This document shows positions 32,745-42,759 of a DNA stretch of 64,000 nucleotides, one piece after another. Source of the stretch: Zygaena filipendulae (lineage: Eukaryota > Arthropoda > Insecta > Lepidoptera > Zygaenidae); assembly GCA_907165275.2 (NCBI GenBank), contig OU015666.1, positions 712,001-776,000 on the forward strand, written 5' to 3'. The notes beneath the pieces are model-generated. The model was not told where the DNA came from and did no database searches. It was given only the letters and a program-made list of their open reading frames with translations. The position numbers and the translations under genes were made by a program. Position 1 is the stretch's first letter, and each line of letters opens with the position of its first letter.

Positions 32745-32806
32745 AAACAGAACAATTTTGCGGGATCTTCGAAATTGTCGCGGGTGAAACCGCGCGAGGG
32801 AGCTAG
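32745..32806 (+). mobile_element. HelN 3' end fragment
   Basis: TCGCGGGTGAAACCGCGCGAGGGAGCTAG|T; only the terminal module remains. Confidence 0.65.
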
Positions 32807-32929
32807 TTATTTTATAATTTATATAAACAAATAAATTATTTCAAGCCAAAATCAACAAATCTAAATTTCGTTAAGTATTTTCAACATTGTCGACTTTCAA
32901 TTTAATAATTTTACCCGTTTATAATTTCA

Positions 32930-33062
32930 GAGTTCCACATGTCCTTTTAAAAAGTACCACATGTCCTTTTCTGTACTTCTGACAAAATTTTATATCTAAT
33001 GATCTGTTGAGTTGTTTATGGCGTGAAAAGTAACAGACAGACAGAGTTATTATCGCATTTAT
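32930..33062 (-). mobile_element. HelN subtype H1 fragment, reverse
   Basis: AAAAAGTACCACATGTCCTTT, TTTATGGCGTGAAAAGTAACAG and TATCGCATTTATGATA. Confidence 0.55.
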
Positions 33063-33792
33063 GATATCAAAATGCATTTTTGTGCTGTAGTCGCAATTCG
33101 TACCTACAACTGACGTAATTCTTTAAAGGTTGCGTTACAACTTGGAAAAAGAAAGCTTTACAGTTTATGGAAACTAAGCTATGCTTTGGCCTATATATAT
33201 ATCGTATCGGAAAGGTCAGGCGAGGATCTACGGGGGGGCATCGGGTGCAGCAAAACCTTCGTATTTGTCATAACGTTTATATCACGTTAATTCGTCCGTT
33301 AGTTGTATTAAAAATCTAGTTAACGGCATACGTTTATAACATCAAGTCTATATTCAACTACAACAATAAACCTTAATGAAATTTTCAATCAATCAAATAA
33401 TAATTCTGAATATAGATAACTCGTTCGCCCTCCCGTAGACCTTGTCTGGATTGGAAACAAATTCGCAAAGTTATTACTTGCCTACTTTTAAGCTAACATT
33501 ATCTTCTCGGGCAAAATAACAGAAATCTATCATCATTTAAGTGGAGGAGGCGTGTAAACTGGCAACCGAACAACTACTAAGAGTACATTATTGATAGTTC
33601 ATTAGCTCGAAAGCATAAATCTATATCAAGCGGAGAGGCGACGCTAACAGATAATCCGTTAGAGCTTACGATTTCGGCAACGAGCCCCGTTTAAAGGTCA
33701 CGACTCACGACATTTCGCGGGTCGTGTCGGAGCCATCGCATTATGTGTGTCGAAGCTACTCATGTTATACTTACAAAGAATATCTACTAACA
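33063..33792. other. No gene recognised
   Basis: No supported frame or repeat. Confidence 0.4.
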
Positions 33793-34117
33793 GGCATGTT
33801 GACAAATTTTTATTATTTAGTCCGTCTTGTAGATTGTTAAAAAATATTGGACACGTATTTTTTCTTTTTTTACGTAAACAAAAAATAACGGCGATATATT
33901 GAGTTGAAATTTCGCGTGACGTCACTATTCTGACAGTTTGTATGGCGGTTTTAGCGGTTAGTGACGTCACGACCCCTCACCCTCAATTTTAATGCGCTTT
34001 ATCTCTGTATATTTTGGATTTATTTGAAAAAGCAAAAAATACGTGTCTATTGTTTTTTAATTTTCTAACTGACGGACTAATTAGAATTTTGATTTTCAAT
34101 AGTAGTCAACATCCCTA
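33793..34117. mobile_element. M-CRE MITE, best-preserved copy
   Basis: Ends GGCATGTTGACAAATTT and AGTAGTCAACATCCC. Inverted arms share GTCCGTC and GACACGTATTTTTT. The centre holds two perfect TGACGTCA palindromes (33917-33924 and 33962-33969) on either side of CAGTTTGTATGGCGG. Non-coding; transposase would have to come from elsewhere. Confidence 0.92.
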
Positions 34118-34122
34118 TTACA

Positions 34123-34252
34123 ACTTGAATGTAATTGTCCAACAAGCACACTTTCTGAACATCGTGAAGGTTGACTGGTAGAGAATGCCACTGTGGCATT
34201 AAGTCCGCCTTTTGTACCATGTTGTGCAATAAGCTTAAATAAATAAATAAAT
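34123..34252 (+). mobile_element. Non-LTR retrotransposon 3' end, (AAAT)n tail
   Basis: GAAGGTTGACTGGTAGAGAATG, GGCATTAAGTCCGCCTTTTG, TACCATGTTGTGCAATAAG, then AAATAAATAAATAAATG. Same family as 24353-24492. Confidence 0.75.
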
Positions 34253-35554
34253 GTGTCCCCCTCGCCCGCCGCCCGCTGCGCCCGCCACCCTACTCCACAC
34301 GCAGACCCTGTACGTGTATAGATACAGCCGCCTGCAGATATTAAAAAGTACTCTGTGGCCGCTTGTCTGTAGTAGTAGTAGGTAGTTCAATTTGTTCGGT
34401 CATATGGAGTATCGCGGGTGCTCTTATAAGCTGTAATTTAACCAAAAATATATTATTCGAGCGACCGTATACCAAGAGATACCATTAAGATATAGTAGTG
34501 TATCAAAGTAAAAAGGTAAGTACTATCAATCAACTGAAATGTAGATGTATGCTTTCATAATACCCGCGAATTTAAGATAAGTATTAATGTAGGTTTATTT
34601 TCGAATACAGTATATTGTGTACATACGTATATTAGATATACCACATTACACATAGAGCATAGAAACAATAAAAAAAAACGCTTAAAGTTGTAAGGTGGTT
34701 CAACCATCCGGAATGCGTTTCTATGCCTATATATTCTATGATAGATACATGTAGAATGGGAACGCATTTAAAATTCAAACTGACAGACGGATATTGAGTA
34801 TAAGCTAGATGTAAAGAGGTACCAACGCTGAAGCTCTGTAAAGTGCTGAACGGAAACGGAAGCTCTTCCTCTTGTTTGTCTCTAGTCTTCCGACTATAAA
34901 CTAATCCTCCACGTTTCAGGTCAAAGAAATGCTTTAACAGCTGAGAGCTAAAGTTTAATACCTTAAAACAATGAGAACGGATTGGAAATCTTGAGCTAAG
35001 TCGATAAATACTCGTAGGCGTAAGGGCTCGTTAGTGTGACGTATCTATAAAGAAAGCAAAATGGCTGTATTGCAAACGCCTTAAAAGGATATAACTTAGT
35101 CCGTCAGACGAGTTAACTGACTTTTTGTCTGTCAATTGTAAAGACGTCAGCTTGGATACGATTGTGTTTAGAGAACGTTTTATTTTTCAACTTAATCTCG
35201 GGCTAGTCCTAGTTGAGGACAGAAAAGTCTGTCTCAAGTAGAATATTTATCGTAACGGATCCTCTAAATGTATTTACAGTATTTTATAATCATTTTTCTT
35301 ATTCGATAAAGTAATAAATCACCATGTTATTCGTCGGTACATTAGTTCGATTGAATGATTCCATTAAGGGTACTTTTTGCATACCCACCCTTTTTTATAT
35401 CGATGATTATTTCTGTTACAATAGGGGAACGGCAAAGGGCAAAAGATTCGGTACTGTTTACATTTAATTTAACTAATGTTAACAGTAGCTAGGTATGTAC
35501 GTACGTACTCAGATTGAAGTGCTTCGGAGGACTCTTGAACTTTCTCCTCATATA
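34253..35554. other. No gene recognised; C-rich start
   Basis: A C-rich patch (CCCCTCGCCCGCCGCCCGC) opens the stretch; the rest is AT-rich and without supported frames. Confidence 0.4.
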
Positions 35555-36038
35555 CGGACATACCTATATAAGCAATAGTGTTTTATAACCTACGCAGGAG
35601 AAATTTTGAGTAAATCGTGTCTTAAAATTATTGCGCCATTATTTGTCAAAAAAAAAATTATGATCAACATTTTTATGATATTTAAACAATGTAGGTAATA
35701 AGGTAAACACATAATTAAAAACGTTCTAACGGCCGCACTCAGAGTCAACTTTAATGATTACTTAGTTAATATAGATTTTTAAAACAAAACTGCCGCAATC
35801 AGAGACGTTCAGTAAATTAATGTTAATTGGCATTTAAAGAGATGCAACTGAATTAGTTAAATGCCAATTCACATTAATTTATTAAACTTGTCTGATCGCG
35901 GAAGTTTTGTTTTAAAAATCTATACTTAACTAAGTAATCATTAAATTCGACTCTGAGTGCGGCGGTAAAACTGTCAATACAGCGTTCTGTATTAAACTTA
36001 ATTTTGTGGGTTAACATGTTATTGCTTATCGGCGTCCA
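35555..36038. mobile_element. M-237 MITE interrupted by M-TWA
   Basis: The left end GGACATACCTATATAAGCAATAG and the right end GTTAACATGTTATTGCTTAT with GTCCA belong to M-237. The interior is split by the fold-back element at 35730-35965. Confidence 0.85.
35730..35965. mobile_element. M-TWA fold-back MITE, nested
   Basis: CGGCCGCACTCAGAGTC to the complement of CGCCGCACTCAGAGTCG, with TAA on both sides (35727-35729 and 35966-35968). Almost the whole element is self-complementary: CTTAGTTAAT...TTTTAAAACAAAACTGCCG on the left is mirrored on the right. Confidence 0.9.
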
Positions 36039-36075
36039 TACATGACAGCTAGGAAAAATGTTTCGAAGACCACTG

Positions 36076-36260
36076 TATTAATTTATTAAACGGCTTCAAA
36101 AAGGAGGAGGTTATCAATTCGGATGTTTGTATTTTTTTTATGTATGTTCGGGCATAACTCCGCGATATATACCTGGACGGATTTGCAAAATCATTTTGTT
36201 TGTTCGAAAGGGGTGTATTCCGAAATGGTCCCATTTAAATTTCATGTGGATCTGTTTGTA
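36076..36260 (+). repeat. Dispersed repeat with AAAAAGGAGGAGGTT
   Basis: CGGCTTCAAAAAGGAGGAGG, TTATCAATTCGGATG, ATGTATGTTCGGGCATAACTC and ACCTGGACGGATTTG. It is related to 2155-2400 (reverse) and 58195. Confidence 0.5.
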
Positions 36261-36299
36261 CGCGACATACTCAAAAACTCAAAAAAGATAGATTGATTC

Positions 36300-36381
36300 T
36301 AGAGGAAGGAGGTGTAGTTCACTCGTAATTCTCGCGGAAACTCCCCAATTATCACGGGTGAAACTGTGGGAGACAGCTAGT
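36300..36381 (+). mobile_element. HelN 3' end fragment
   Basis: ATCACGGGTGAAACTGTGGGAGACAGCTAG|T. Confidence 0.6.
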
Positions 36382-36384
36382 TAT

Positions 36385-37004
36385 TAGATTAAAGGGATTG
36401 CATACTCGTGCAGTAATGAAACTTTCATTTATAATTGTATGAAAAACTCTCTCAACTAGCCATATTATCATTTCACTGCACTCTGTGATTCGCAACAGAT
36501 ATCTATCTTATTTAGTTTGATTGCTGTTCGCAAGCCTTCATCATCTTATCCATCGCAATAGACCGCACTGTAATTCCAATACTCTTGTACAGTCAGATGC
36601 AAAAATCCACATGGATTGTATAGTATAGCTGTGCCCGAGGTTTCACTCTCGTTGTATTTGATAGTGCCTCGGTGGCGGATGCTTTTGTGACTACACTTAA
36701 GGCCCAGCAAAATTTTTTGATCATATTTATAAACTTGACTATAAACTTAAATACATAAATTAAAATTAAAATTAAAACCTATAATGCAAATACTGAGACG
36801 ATAGACGACTTCAACTTAAAAGTACCATAGGTTAATACGCACAACGAAATTGGAGTCCTAATCACTAAATAATCAGGTCAATTTAAGGATTTTAATAGTT
36901 TACAAGTAGATCGAAAAGAGTCGCGAGAGGGAGTAAGTTACACCTTCAAACCTGGATTGGTTTCTCATTCTCATTCCTTGACGTACCTATCGGTATATTA
37001 AATA
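36385..37004. other. No gene; faint HelN trace
   Basis: ATAGCTGTGCCCGAGGTTTCAC near 36626 is a lone reverse HelN 3' terminus. Nothing else recognised. Confidence 0.4.
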
Positions 37005-37320
37005 CTAGCTGACTCCCGCGGTTTCACCCGCGGCATCTCTAATAAGTAGATCCATAGATAACAACCTCAGAAGCAGAAATCGGTTCAGTAGATCCAGAGA
37101 TTACCCCCTACAACCTCACAAACTCACAATCTCCGGAGTTCCCGCGGGAATTCCGGAATAAAAAGTACCTTAAGTCACTCAGGACCACTGTAGCTTCCTA
37201 TAAATAAGTGAAAGAATTTTCAAAATCGGTTCAGTAGATCCAAAGATTACCCCCTACTACGTCACAAACTCACAAACCCACAAACTCACAAACTTTTGCT
37301 CTTTATAATATTAGTATAGA
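37005..37320 (-). mobile_element. HelN subtype H3, two inner units
   Basis: CTAGCTGACTCCCGCGGTTTC at the left and AATATTAGTATAGA at the right. AATCGGTTCAGTAGATCCA occurs twice. Confidence 0.85.
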
Positions 37321-37506
37321 TTGACTTGGATATAGGCTACCTAAATAAAAACTTTCGTTTATATCAATTCATTGGTTTTCCGTAACGCTCGGTCTTGTGC
37401 ACAAAATTTACAAAAAAGGCATTTACTGTCAGTTAGGTAATAATCATATTTTACACCTTTTTTTTTTTATCTATTTCTATTATTTGGACACTGTATTTTT
37501 AATAAT

Positions 37507-37735
37507 CTAATATATATAAATCACGTGTCACGTTGTTTGTCCGCGATGGACTCCGAATCTACTGAACGGATTTTGATAAAATTTTGCATCTATTTATAAT
37601 ATGGTCCAACTTAAAAGATAGGATAGTTTTTATCCCGGAATTCCCTCGGGAACTGAAGGACATAGAGTACTTTTTTCCCGCAATTACCGCGGGAATTCCG
37701 AAATTACCGCGGATGAAATCGCGGGAGACAGCTAG
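37507..37735 (+). mobile_element. HelN subtype H5
   Basis: TCTAATATATATAAATCACG and GTGTCACGTTGTTTGTCCGC at the start; GCGGATGAAATCGCGGGAGACAGCTAG|T at the end. A duplicated CCCGGAATTCC/CCCGCAATTACC block lies inside. It matches 46925-47111. Confidence 0.85.
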
Positions 37736-38189
37736 TAAAAATATAAAATTTAGTATAAACTGTGTGATTATCAGGAGTTTTTTTTTTTATGTTTTTCATC
37801 ATCTGTTAGCTGAACAATGTCATTTTAGGTTCTGCTAGTCAGAAGGTCAAAATTCACTCCCCTGGGCTCTGGTGTCATGAATACCCAGCCAATGCGTTTG
37901 ACGTTCATGCTGTGGATAAAAATTCCACACGTATCCCCAGGGGATTTTAACATCGTACCCTTGCGAAAGCGAATAGGGGAAACATAGGCAGGTAATGTAG
38001 GGAAAATAGGTACTTCCTAGAGATGTTACCGAGGCACTTTATCGGAAGCTAAGTCGGAGTCGGAGTTTTAATATTTGAACTGTCGGAGTCGGAACCGGAG
38101 TCGGAGTCGGAGGTGGTGACAGAAGAGAGACGTGTTAATCATCATCCGTAAATTATTAGTATTGCGTATAATGAAATACCGAAACAACC
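37736..38189. other. No gene; (GTCGGA)-type repeat inside
   Basis: GTCGGAGTCGGAG units run at about 38052-38117. No other feature. Confidence 0.45.
38052..38117. repeat. Degenerate GTCGGA minisatellite
   Basis: AAGTCGGAGTCGGAG and GTCGGAGTCGGAACCGGAG, continuing as GTCGGAGTCGGAGG. Similar but weaker units are at 38433-38475, beyond an M-GGCC copy. Confidence 0.8.
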
Positions 38190-38396
38190 TGGGCCCTTAT
38201 TCAATATGACCGTAACACGCCGCATTAATATAAGATACCGCAAAAACGGTCTTACCTCGCGATTAAAAGAAGTTTCACTTTAAATCTGGAGCTAGAGTGG
38301 TCGGATTGTGTTTTTAGGACGCGCGTTATGGGCAAGGAATGTTGTTGGTCATAGAGAATCATCATCATCAGGTCATAGAGAGCCCTGGGCAGGGGG
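38190..38396. mobile_element. M-GGCC MITE, copy 3
   Basis: GGGCCCTTATTCAATATGACC at the left and GGTCATAGAGAGCCCTGG at the right, with a GGTCATAGAGAATCATCATCATCA partial duplication just before the right end. Confidence 0.7.
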
Positions 38397-38710
38397 CAAC
38401 CCACATGCGTAAACTTCTGATTTAAAAGTGTCAGAGCCGAAGTCGGACTTATCGGAGTGGGAGTCGAAGCTCCGTGACATCCTCACTAGTTACTTTCGAT
38501 TGACTCTGTGTCTGATTGTACACTTTCTAATTAATCTAATACAGAGCAAGTATCATAAACTTAGGTTAGGATATAGTAACTATGTGCTATAAGGTACTAT
38601 CTAAATAGAGAAAGGTTGGTTCTATAACAGTTTATACTGCTGGTCAGATTTTGATAAATTTTATTCCATTGAAGTGTTATCCTTTTTGGAACGTTAAACT
38701 CTTAGTATAT

Positions 38711-38872
38711 AACGTGTTATTGAATTAACTAAAAACCTGATACACACCATTTAAAAAACAAACAGTAATATGATTAAAATATAAATTATTTCGAAAAAAA
38801 TAATACTTTTAAATTTATTCAACATTAGTTTGGAGGTGACCTACATATTTACGAAATTTCAAGCGCTAGGTA
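38711..38872. mobile_element. M-346 MITE, right half missing
   Basis: AACGTGTTATTGAATTAACT, then CCTGATACACACCATTTAAA and GTTTGGAGGTGACCTAC, as in the complete copies; homology ends at AAGCGCTA. Confidence 0.75.
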
Positions 38873-38901
38873 CGTATTGACGAATCTTGCGGTAGGAGTC
38901 T

Positions 38902-39181
38902 TTATTTTTGCAGTTAGTGGGAGAGAGGGACTTAGTTCCTGCGGGAACTAAGTCCCTGAGCAGAGGGGCCCGCCAAAAGCGGGCCAGCGCCGTCGGGGCC
39001 GCGGAGCATGCGAGAGCGAATCCCGCGGCCCTGACGTAAGGCGCCGAGGAGGAACACCCCAGGGTTTTTAGTGGGTAGTATTCCCGCCCTTCTCAGGGCG
39101 GGTCGCCCTTTTCAGGGCGGAGTCCCACATAACCACCGCCCGCCTCATGGCGGTGGTATGCATAAAGCATTTTCCCTGGGT

Positions 39182-39219
<38 letters not shown>
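38902..39219 (+). mobile_element. GC-rich retroposon, poly(A) tail, 8-bp duplication
   Basis: Flanked by AGGAGTCT on both sides (38894-38901 and 39220-39227). It ends in an A run (39183-39219), the mark of target-primed reverse transcription. The 5' part has a perfect stem GGGACTTAGTTCC/GGAACTAAGTCCC. The 3' part has several small GC stems (CGCCCTTCTCAGGGCG, CCACCGCC...GGCGGTGG) before GCATTTTCCCTGGGTC. The composition is far more GC-rich than its surroundings. It may be the 5'-truncated 3' end of a LINE or a SINE using LINE machinery; class not assigned. Confidence 0.85.
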
Positions 39220-39222
<3 letters not shown>

Positions 39223-39245
39223 AGTCTCATAGAAATGGTCATGCG

Positions 39246-39253
39246 TGACGTCA
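39246..39253. promoter_or_regulatory. Isolated TGACGTCA palindrome
   Basis: Perfect CREB/ATF-type site 19 bp past the retroposon's right duplication, with no M-CRE arms around it. Confidence 0.3.
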
Positions 39254-39506
39254 GGAAAAAGCGTTATGACTTTTTCCCATAGTCAGATCTACACCTTATC
39301 TTTCTTATAATCATGTTAGGTAATTAAAAACTTTTTTCAATGAGTTCTAACAATTTTATTAAAACTCATACACCAGGAACTTTATTCCTAAGTCAGGATC
39401 TCTCGGCAGCAAACATTTTTTTCAGTAGGTATACCGTCCGAAAATTGAATGAGAATGCAAATAACATCCAGTCATAGAAATATGACAAATAGAGCTTTAT
39501 TTTCGA

Positions 39507-39809
39507 CTAGCTGTGCTGCGCGGTTTCACCCGCATGAAAGGTTTTTATACAACAACTTTTTTTCCCGACATTCGATTTCAATGAAACAAAGCCTATACAT
39601 ATGTAGCTCCAGGCTAAGCTTAATCTACCTGTGAAAACCGCATGACAATCGGTTCAGTAGATGCAGAGATTATCGTGAACAGACAGACAAAAGAATTTTA
39701 AAAACTTTTTTTTGGGCTTGGTTACTCTTCTTTTATCACCCCTCTCAATTTTAGGTAAAAATATTCAATATACAGAATCTCGGATTCTACTCTTTTATTA
39801 TAGTATAGA
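39507..39809 (-). mobile_element. HelN subtype H6
   Basis: CTAGCTGTGCTGCGCGGTTTC at the left and TTATTATAGTATAGA at the right, with AGGCTAAGCTTAATCTACC inside. Near-identical to 1192-1497. Confidence 0.85.
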
Positions 39810-40206
39810 TTCGAATACCGTTCTAAATGACAGCACAAAGACAATCGATGTCGAGAGCCGTGGTAAGCTGGTTTCACCACCCGCAAGTTTGTACGGCTCC
39901 GTGTGCGCTGAATCCGATTCCTTGCTTATTAATTCTATGCATCCAGTTTATAAGAACAATGTTAGTTAAAGTTGTCGATAAAAGGAGTAAAATCAAGATC
40001 TTGTAGGTATATGTAGCTGTTGTTGCTTTGAAACTACCACTTAATATTCATAGAGCATTTGAACGCAAGAAATATGCTCCAACAACTCAACTTAAAGTAT
40101 CGTATCTCGTTAATAAATTCAGAACGAAATATACATATATACGATCAATAAAAGCAATTGTAAATTTTGAATTATATCATGTCGAATAAAGCTTATACCT
40201 ATAGCC

Positions 40207-40372
40207 TTATTAGCTGTGCCCTGCGTTTTCGCGTTAGTTTCGGAATTCCCTCAGGAACTCAGATAAAAGTAGTCCTAGCTTCTCCTTACCTGTGAAAGTC
40301 TTGTCAGAATCGGTCCAACCGCTTTGGAGATTAACCAGAACAAACAGACAGACAGACTGAAAAATATTTTAA
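40207..40372 (-). mobile_element. HelN subtype H7
   Basis: TTAGCTGTGCCCTGCGTTTTC and TCTTGTCAGAATCGGTCCAACCG, ending in an ACAGACAGACAG run. Confidence 0.6.
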
Positions 40373-40474
40373 GACCTTTTTTTTGTTGAGAGTACAGTAT
40401 ATTATACTGTTATATGCATTTAGTAAAAAACTGTTATTTTGACATTACAAGCAGACACTTTAATTTTACTTGTA

Positions 40475-40745
40475 CTAGCTGTTCCCTGCGGTTTCACCTG
40501 CGTTATTTCCGGAGTTCCCGCGGGAATTCTGAATAAAACGTACCCCATGTCCTTCTTTGCACCTGCGCCTGACCACGTGTATATCACAGTATACAAATTT
40601 AATGCAGTTTCACACGCGTGAACTCCGGAAAAAAATACCTTGTGTCCTTTTCCTGAATACGTGTATGCATAATATGATGATCGGTTGAGCCGTTAAGGTG
40701 TGAAAGCGTAACAAACTAACTCACATTCGCATTTAATGTTAAGGA
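40475..40745 (-). mobile_element. HelN subtype H1, inner unit duplicated
   Basis: CTAGCTGTTCCCTGCGGTTTC at the left and TTAAGGAT at the right. A second ACGCGTGAACTCCGG...TGTCCTTTTCC unit begins near 40608. Confidence 0.85.
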
Positions 40746-40765
40746 TATGCCGTATAATAATCCAC

Positions 40766-41356
40766 TTCACAACACACAGATCTAGTTGATCCCACACTAA
40801 GCTATAAGCTTGTGTCGTGGAAACCAAGCAAACGTAGTATATACTACGCATATTATGACACACTTTAGATATAAACAAAGTGTTAATGAATTAACTGAAA
40901 ACCTGATACACACCATTTAAAAAAATAAACAATAATATGATTGAAATATATTTTATATCGAAAAAATTTATACTTTAAAAGTTATTCAACGTTAGTTTGG
41001 AGGTGACCTATCTACGAAATTCAAAGCGCTACGCCCGCGCCTACCGGTTCGAATTTATTCGCTGCGGGCGGCGTACGCGCCTAATATTGTATTATAAATA
41101 ATTTAGACATGGGCTAGTAAAAATAAAAAATATAACCTATATTAAAACATAGTGCGATCGATTCGCTAGTTGATTCTGAGCAAACTACTTTCTAGTTTTC
41201 AGTTAATTCATTAACACGTTGTAAATACACACCCAGCACTGGAAAATGAAACCCCGTGTTCTTCACACAAAGTCCACCTCCACCGGGAATCGAAACCGCA
41301 ACCTCTTGATGAGCGGGTAGGCATGGTGACCACTGCGCTAACCGCCAACCGGGTCG
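40766..41356 (-). mobile_element. SINE-A split by M-346
   Basis: The tail half (40766-40875: CACAACACACAGATCTAGTTG, GGAAACCAAGCAAACG) and the head half (41226-41356: GGGAATCGAAACCGC, GCGCTAACC) together make one SINE-A. The B box is changed to GGTTTCGATTCC. Confidence 0.85.
40876..41221. mobile_element. M-346 MITE, inside SINE-A
   Basis: The left end (CAAAGTGTTAATGAATTAAC, then TGAAAACC) is mirrored by the right end, which is the complement of CAACGTGTTAATGAATTAAC. TAAA lies on both sides (40872-40875 and 41222-41225). The GC-rich centre reads CTACCGGTTCGAATTTATTC and CGCTGCGGGCGGCGTACGCG. Confidence 0.9.
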
Positions 41357-41577
41357 TCAATCGTATATGTATGGTATACATACATATATAAATATATAGA
41401 CATAATTATATGCACGTGCATTCGCGAACCACCTGTGCACTCCCACGTGTAATTATTCGCAATTGGAAATTGTATTCCAGACAGCGATATGATTATAAGT
41501 TTAATAAACTCGATACCGGGGTTCACAAATCGATACTCGATAGTCGAGCCTTCCGGACGATGGCCTAGTAGAACAAT

Positions 41578-41903
41578 GGGGATGTGGACTACTTTTGAAA
41601 ATAAAAATTCTAATTAGTCCGTCAGTTAGAAAATAAAAAAAAACGATAGACACGTATTTTTTTGCTTTTTCAAATAAATTAAAATATACACAGATAAAGC
41701 GCATTAGTTTAGGGTGAGGGGGTCGTGACGTCACTAACCGCTAAAATCGCCATACAAACTGTCAGAATAGTGACGTCACGCGAAATTTCAACTCAATGTA
41801 TCGCCGTTATTTTTTGATTACGTAAAAAAGTTAAAAATACGTGTCCAATATTTTTTATTAATCTACAAGACGGACTAAAAAAAAAAATTTGTCAACATGC
41901 CCA
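41578..41903. mobile_element. M-CRE MITE, complete, reverse
   Basis: GGGGATGTGGACTACTTTTG to AAATTTGTCAACATGCCC, with two perfect palindromes (41726-41733 and 41771-41778). Confidence 0.9.
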
Positions 41904-41930
41904 TTCACTTCATGTTATCCTTACATAATA

Positions 41931-42110
41931 ATATAAAACCAAGTCCTCCACTGCGTCTGGCTGTCCGTTCGCGATAAATTCAAAAGCTACTGAACGGATT
42001 TTCATATTGTTTTCACCAATAGATAGAGTGATTAATGAAGAAGGTTTAGATACATAATTTGTCAAGGTTTTGTGTAAACTGGTATGAAATCCCTACAAAC
42101 ATTATGTCTG
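41931..42110 (+). mobile_element. HelN subtype H8, 3' part replaced
   Basis: TCCTTACATAATAATATAAA, CTACTGAACGGATTTTCATA and CACCAATAGATAGAGTGATT; runs into the next H1 copy. Confidence 0.65.
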
Positions 42111-42370
42111 TCTGTTACGTTTTCAAGCCTTACCTAACGACTCAACCGATCATCATGAAAATCTGTATATACGTGGTCAGGGGTACAGAGAAGGACATAG
42201 GGTACTTTTTATCCTGGTATTCCCGCGGGAACTCCGAAATTTCCGCGGGTGAAACTGCGGGCAACATGTATAACAATATTTGTTGGAAGTGTCGGAAAAT
42301 TTCAACGGGTACAGAAAAGGACATGAGGTAGGTACTTTTTATCTCCGGATTTCCGCGGGAACTCTGAAAT
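42111..42370 (+). mobile_element. HelN subtype H1, tandem inner units
   Basis: ACTCAACCGATCATCATGAAA, then ACAGAGAAGGACATAGGGTAC and a hairpin GCGGGTGAAACTGCGGGCAAC without CTAG, followed by a second ACAGAAAAGGACATG...CCGCGGGAACTC unit. Confidence 0.7.
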
Positions 42371-42454
42371 AAGGTAATAATAAAATTGATTGAAATATGA
42401 CGATAATTGTTGGGAGTGTCGAAAAAAGGGCATTAAATTTTACGTACCTTCTAC

Positions 42455-42553
42455 ACGTTTTCAGGGGTACAGAGATGGACATAGGGTACTTTTGCCTGGA
42501 ATTCCCGCGGTAATTCCGAAATTAACGCGGATTCAACCGCGGGGAGCAGCTAA
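42455..42553 (+). mobile_element. HelN 3' module
   Basis: ACACGTTTTCAGGGGTACAG to GGATTCAACCGCGGGGAGCAGCTAATA; the terminal CTAG is mutated to CTAA. Confidence 0.65.
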
Positions 42554-42585
42554 TAAAACACAATATACCCCTCAATACACACCCT

Positions 42586-42757
42586 ACAATGTAAAAGTGT
42601 GGATGTTTGGATGTTTGTTACTCAATCACGCAAAAACGGCTGAACGAATTTGGATGAAATTTGACATGCACATTGTCAGGGGTACAAAGAAGGACATTGG
42701 GTACTTTTTATCTCGGAATTCCAGCGGAAACTCCGAAATTACCGGGTGTACAGCTAG
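42586..42757 (+). mobile_element. HelN subtype H2
   Basis: AATGTAAAAGTGTGGATGTT, GGCTGAACGAATTTGGATG and an end GGTGTACAGCTAG|T with a shortened hairpin. A 126-codon plus frame through this cluster (42390-42770) is repeat sequence. Confidence 0.8.
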
Positions 42758-42759
42758 TA

